42,881 bases of DNA from an uncultured Gammaproteobacteria bacterium (GTDB lineage Bacteria; Pseudomonadota; Gammaproteobacteria; Arenicellales; JAANXG01): assembly GCA_945787105.1 (NCBI GenBank), contig CALZGZ010000100.1:1-42881 (forward strand), in the 5' to 3' direction. Positions within the stretch are counted from its first letter, which is position 1; every line of letters starts with the position of its first letter. This document shows positions 38,978 through 42,881 of the stretch, piece by piece. A program made the position numbers and the translations under genes. The notes below the pieces were generated by a model. The model searched no databases and had not been told where the DNA came from. It was given only the letters and a program-made list of their open reading frames with translations.

Positions 38978-41032
38978 ATGAAGTTTAACAAGTACTTTCT
39001 AGTCGTTTTCTTAGTCGGCTTCTGCGGCCTTGGTAGCGAGACGCTTTATTTTAAGATTCTCGACTTCGCGGTGGGGTCCGCACCGCTGGTGGCGTTTACG
39101 GTGGTGGCCGGCTTTATCCTCGGGATGGGTCTGGGCGGTCTGGTCTCCGCTAAAGTAAAAAATCCGTCACGCATCGAAGCGTTCCTGGCGGTCTACCACT
39201 GTGCTTGGGCCCTATACCTACCACAAATCTTAAACCTCAACGCCAAGGTGCTTGCACTGCTCTCCCCGTTTATTGGTATCAATGTCTCTTCATCCCTGAT
39301 TGGTTTCTTGTACATCATCTTGCCGGCCTTTTTGTTGGGGGTGACTTTTCCGATCATCGTGGAACGAACCGGGCGCGCCGGAACGCCCTATCTCACCCAC
39401 GCATTGGGCGCGTTGATCGGAATATTGATGGTTGAATTTTGGTTATACCCCGAGTGGGGAATGCCGACGACTCTATTTGTCCTGGGGGTATTTCATTTAT
39501 TCAATGCCTTTTTGTTGCTAAATGTCTCCAGCGACTTAAAGCCACTGCGCATCGGAAGATTGCATGGTTTTCTGATCGCCGTCGGCGCCGTGACCGGGAG
39601 CGTGCAGGGTATCTGGTTGTGGTTCGCCGAACTGTTATTCAAGCCGTATTTTTTCATTCAGCCCACCGTAGTGGCCTATTTCCTCATGGGCTTGACCGTG
39701 GGCTCGCTGATTTGGGTGAGATGGCCGTTCTCGTTCAGAAGCAATCTCATATTCTGTTATATGGGAGTGCTCATTTCGGCGCTGGTGGGTACCTTCTGGC
39801 TTGCGATGCCGTTCGCGGATTCTCGCCCACGCGTGTTTTTGGAACTCGGGCTCATTCTGTTGCCGACGGCGATTCCAATCGGCGCCCTGTTCCCGGCATT
39901 TATGCAGGGCATCGCGAAAGACCGGGCCCACGCGGGTGCCGTCATTCTTTCCATGAGTATCGGTAATACCGTCGGGCTTTTATTTACCGGCGCGATCCTC
40001 CTGCGGTTGCTGTTACCGACCCAGGCATTGCTGCTCATGGCGGTGGGACTTTTTGTAATTATCCCAGGGAAAAGTAAATGGCAGTACGGGATGCTGGCCC
40101 CGCTTGTGCTTTTGGGAGTTGCCATTATCGTCTTCGGTGAACAGGATTTTTTCCAGCGTATTCATCCCAAACACGACGTCGTGGCGGTACATCAAGTGTT
40201 CCGGGGTCCGGCTGAGATGTCGGCGGTGTACACCTATGCGAAAAGAAAAAGAAAAAATCCGACCTCGCATCGTCGTTTGTACCAAAACGGATATTCGCCC
40301 ATCAACCTCGACCGGAAAATCGAGTCGGTGATTAGCGCCGTCGGCATGTCTTACTGTCACCGCGATGACCGAGCGCTGGTGATCGGCGCCGGATCAGGCC
40401 GTTCCGCCGGCACCGTGGCGCGGGTTTTTAATAAGGTGGATGTCGTCGACATCGGCTCGACGGTGAAGCAACTCATGGAATATTTAGCGGATGGCAATTG
40501 GCAGATCCTGACCCGGAAAGGCGTGCGTTTTTATCGCATGGATGGCATATCCGCGCCCTATGTTTTTGACCAGGGCGCCTATGATCTCATCGTTATGACG
40601 GTCGATCCGGGATATCTGCAAAAGGCCGCAAAGCTCTATTACGCCGAGAACCTCCGCGCCCTCAAGGGGCTGCTCAGGCCAGGCGGCGTTTTGGTTTTCT
40701 GGGCCGACGGCAAGGTGGGCAATATGGGCGCCCAGGCGCTGGTGAACAATGGTACTGCACTGTTCAAGCACCAGAAGCTCTATTCCGTGTTCAGGAAAAA
40801 ACAAAAGCGTACGCCCAGTTACTTCCTGCTCATCCACAGTGATGAACTGCTCACACGAGATTACGACCGCCTCGGGCTTCGAGAAAAACTGACCGGAGAC
40901 AAGACTGTTGCACGTCACTTCGATATTGAGGAATCCGATCGCCTTATCTTCGCGCGTTACCATCCCACCAAGCGTCTCCATTCCCTCTACCGGCCCTCCC
41001 TCAACGTCCTGCTGCGTCGGAACCGGGAGTAA
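38978..41032 (+). CDS. Multi-TM protein with C-terminal divergent spermidine-synthase-like/SAM-binding Rossmann domain
   Basis: N-terminal ~400 aa with many hydrophobic helices (GFCGLGSETLYFKILDFAVGSAPLVAFTVVAGFILGMGLGG); C-terminal ALVIGAGSGRSAGTVARVFNKVDVVDIGSTV...YDLIVMTVDPGYLQKAAKLYYAENLRALKGLLRPGGVLVFWADGK. Confidence 0.78.
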   Translation: MKFNKYFLVVFLVGFCGLGSETLYFKILDFAVGSAPLVAFTVVAGFILGMGLGGLVSAKVKNPSRIEAFLAVYHCAWALYLPQILNLNAKVLALLSPFIGINVSSSLIGFLYIILPAFLLGVTFPIIVERTGRAGTPYLTHALGALIGILMVEFWLYPEWGMPTTLFVLGVFHLFNAFLLLNVSSDLKPLRIGRLHGFLIAVGAVTGSVQGIWLWFAELLFKPYFFIQPTVVAYFLMGLTVGSLIWVRWPFSFRSNLIFCYMGVLISALVGTFWLAMPFADSRPRVFLELGLILLPTAIPIGALFPAFMQGIAKDRAHAGAVILSMSIGNTVGLLFTGAILLRLLLPTQALLLMAVGLFVIIPGKSKWQYGMLAPLVLLGVAIIVFGEQDFFQRIHPKHDVVAVHQVFRGPAEMSAVYTYAKRKRKNPTSHRRLYQNGYSPINLDRKIESVISAVGMSYCHRDDRALVIGAGSGRSAGTVARVFNKVDVVDIGSTVKQLMEYLADGNWQILTRKGVRFYRMDGISAPYVFDQGAYDLIVMTVDPGYLQKAAKLYYAENLRALKGLLRPGGVLVFWADGKVGNMGAQALVNNGTALFKHQKLYSVFRKKQKRTPSYFLLIHSDELLTRDYDRLGLREKLTGDKTVARHFDIEESDRLIFARYHPTKRLHSLYRPSLNVLLRRNRE

Positions 41033-41229
41033 GCGGCCGGTTAGCGATAACAGCTGTACACCCGAAATATCGCCGAGAACACGGGTCGGTGATAGAACGT
41101 GAGCGCTCTCCCGCCGCACCCGACATGGTTACGCCGCAAACAGGATTACGGGCGCTGCACCGTGCCGCGAAAAGTCGCGTCGGATTTGGAGGTCTCCTTC
41201 AGGACAGCGAAACTTGCCTGCGTTATCGA

Positions 41230-41247
41230 CGCCAATTAGGATTGGCG
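41230..41247. other. Perfect inverted repeat cgccaat-tagg-attggcg upstream of the YeeE/YedE gene
   Basis: 7-bp arms, 4-nt spacer. Confidence 0.7.
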
Positions 41248-41321
41248 AAATCGGTGGCGTAGTTTTTTAACGAGGGCATCATGACATCAGTACCGTACAA
41301 ATTGTAGCGCTGTGGGCTTTC

Positions 41322-42428
41322 GTGTTGGCCGTGTTGTTTGGGGCGATTGCCTACAAGGCCAACTTCTGCACTATGGGCGCGGTCAGCGACTGGGTCAATA
41401 TGGGCGATAAGCGGCGTCTGCGGGCGTGGTTGCTGGCCATCGGTGTCGCGATACTCGGTACCCAGGGGCTGGTGGCGTCTGGATTGGTCGACGTGAGCCA
41501 AGCGATTTCGCTGACACCGAATTTTAGCTGGCTGGCGTGTCTGGTGGGTGGCATGCTGTTCGGAATCGGCATGACGCTGGGTTCCGGTTGTGCCCAGCGA
41601 AGCCTGGTCCGCTTGGGCGCCGGTAACCTCAAATCACTGGTTGTCGTCGTGCTCATGGGTGTCACTGTGTTCACCGCGTTCCGCGGTCTATTGGCGTTCG
41701 TGCCCCGCGATATGTTGTGGCCGGCGCAGATCAAACTTGGTGAGAGCGCGATTCAGGATCAGAGTCTGGTGGCGGTAGTAGCCGGGCTGTTTGGCATGGA
41801 CGGCGTGCCCGCATTGCGAATTGCTCTGGCGCTGCTCATCGGATTCGGTCTGGTGTGGTTCACATTGAAAGACACCGGCTTCCGGCGAAGTTTCGACAAC
41901 GTGCTGAGTGGAGTGGCCGTGGGATTGTTCATTGTAGGCGGATGGTATGTGACCGGTGTGGTGGGACAAGACGATTTTGAACCGGTGCCCGTGGAATCCA
42001 TGAGCTTCGTCCTGCCCACCGGGAACACCGTTAATTACATCATGACGTACACCGGCGCGACCATCAATTTTGGTATCGCCGCAGTACTGGGACTCATTGC
42101 CGGATCGTTTGCCTATTCGGTCGCAACGCGCAATTTCCGCATCGAAGGATTTACCTCGTGTGCCGACATGGTACGTCATGTCAGCGGCGGCATACTGATG
42201 GGAATCGGCGGGATCGTAGGGTTCGGTTGCACTATAGGTCAGGGCGTCACCGGGATGTCTACCTTGTCCATGGGCGCACTGATCACCTTGAGTGCGATTA
42301 TCTTCGGCAGCGCCTTGACCATGAAGATTCAGTACTACCAGTTGGATGAAAACAGCTTCTTCAGTGCGTTGCGCATGTCGCTGCGCGATATGCGCTTGCT
42401 GCCGCCCGGCAAGACGTCAACGAGCTGA
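41322..42428 (+). CDS. YeeE/YedE-family (sulfur-compound) transporter
   Basis: KANFCTMGAVSDWVNMGDKRRLRAWLLAIGVAI, GSGCAQRSLVRLGAGN, GFGCTIGQGVTGMSTLS. The reading frame is open upstream to 41271, so the true start is uncertain. Confidence 0.9.
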   Translation: MLAVLFGAIAYKANFCTMGAVSDWVNMGDKRRLRAWLLAIGVAILGTQGLVASGLVDVSQAISLTPNFSWLACLVGGMLFGIGMTLGSGCAQRSLVRLGAGNLKSLVVVVLMGVTVFTAFRGLLAFVPRDMLWPAQIKLGESAIQDQSLVAVVAGLFGMDGVPALRIALALLIGFGLVWFTLKDTGFRRSFDNVLSGVAVGLFIVGGWYVTGVVGQDDFEPVPVESMSFVLPTGNTVNYIMTYTGATINFGIAAVLGLIAGSFAYSVATRNFRIEGFTSCADMVRHVSGGILMGIGGIVGFGCTIGQGVTGMSTLSMGALITLSAIIFGSALTMKIQYYQLDENSFFSALRMSLRDMRLLPPGKTSTS

Positions 42429-42565
42429 ACACTCGTATTCGCTGTCGGGCCAGGCCTGGGCTTGCCCGCCAACGCGGCCATGCTACGGGCCGTTCGGGGT
42501 CGAATCAGGCCTGGGACGCGTTGGGCAAGATACCGGCTTTGTTTGGCATTGGATCACGTCAGCAG

Positions 42566-42881
42566 CTAGCCGCTCTTACCCACAGCGGCGTTGCGGGCGA
42601 GGTGGGCCGCCGCTGCTTGCCGTACACAGTTTCGTCCCGCCGCCTTGGCGCGGTACAGGGCCTGATCCGCGGCCTCAACCAAGGCCTCCATGGAGTCCCC
42701 GTGTTGCGGGAAAGTGGCGACCCCTAAGCTGATGGTGATGGTTATTACGTTCCCCTCCGGCGTGTGCACTTTTTTTGCTGCGGTCATGCTGCGGATGCGC
42801 TCCGCAGTTTCCATCGCCGCATCCCATTTTGTGTCTGGCATGATGACGGCAAATTCCTCGCCGCCGATGCGGGCCACCCGA
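42566..42881 (-). CDS. Diguanylate cyclase GGDEF-domain protein, C-terminal part (truncated by window end)
   Basis: RVARIGGEEFAVIMPDT...ETAERIRSM...ITISLGVATFPQHGDSMEALVEAADQALYRAKAAGRNCV. Confidence 0.93.
   Translation of the reverse strand, partial: RVARIGGEEFAVIMPDTKWDAAMETAERIRSMTAAKKVHTPEGNVITITISLGVATFPQHGDSMEALVEAADQALYRAKAAGRNCVRQAAAAHLARNAAVGKSG

Noticed and set aside
38738-38981. Short ORFs (79 and 61 aa) between acnA and the membrane protein gene
   Set aside because: Overlapping frames in intergenic DNA with no conserved features.

Overview
The window is a gammaproteobacterial-type chromosome segment and is mostly housekeeping. From left to right it carries: the end of a type IV pilus minor-pilin cluster (pilV 3' end, pilW, pilX, a small unknown secreted protein, pilY1, pilE); pyrC-like dihydroorotase; thrS; an M23 peptidase; a CHCC zinc-finger protein; an FKBP PPIase; two tandem membrane-anchored DUF2726-like paralogs; a thioredoxin; adk; a retropepsin-like protease; a glycine-zipper protein; a PepSY protein with a PhoP/PhoQ-like two-component system; djlA; a quinone oxidoreductase; a CDP-alcohol phosphatidyltransferase; queF; smc-zipA-ligA; pdhABC (E1a/E1b/E2); prpE divergent from acnA; a membrane-fused spermidine-synthase-like protein; a YeeE/YedE transporter; and a partial GGDEF protein. 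I see no CRISPR array, rRNA, tRNA, intact transposon or prophage. The most interesting signals are: (i) four TTCAG direct repeats at exact 11-bp spacing upstream of the glycine-zipper/PepSY/two-component locus, with a two-copy version upstream of the quinone oxidoreductase (candidate regulon operator); (ii) the tandem DUF2726-like pair with an altered putative catalytic motif; (iii) an HNH-endonuclease pseudogene, reconstructable across two frameshifts, after ligA; (iv) a dispersed ~270-bp non-coding repeat in two distant intergenic regions; (v) an ERSEE-type repeat cluster after pilE; (vi) an apparent one-base lesion at the start of the YeeE/YedE gene; (vii) a small secreted CxxC protein inside the pilin operon. 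All calls come from reading the sequence and the supplied ORF translations; no searches were run.
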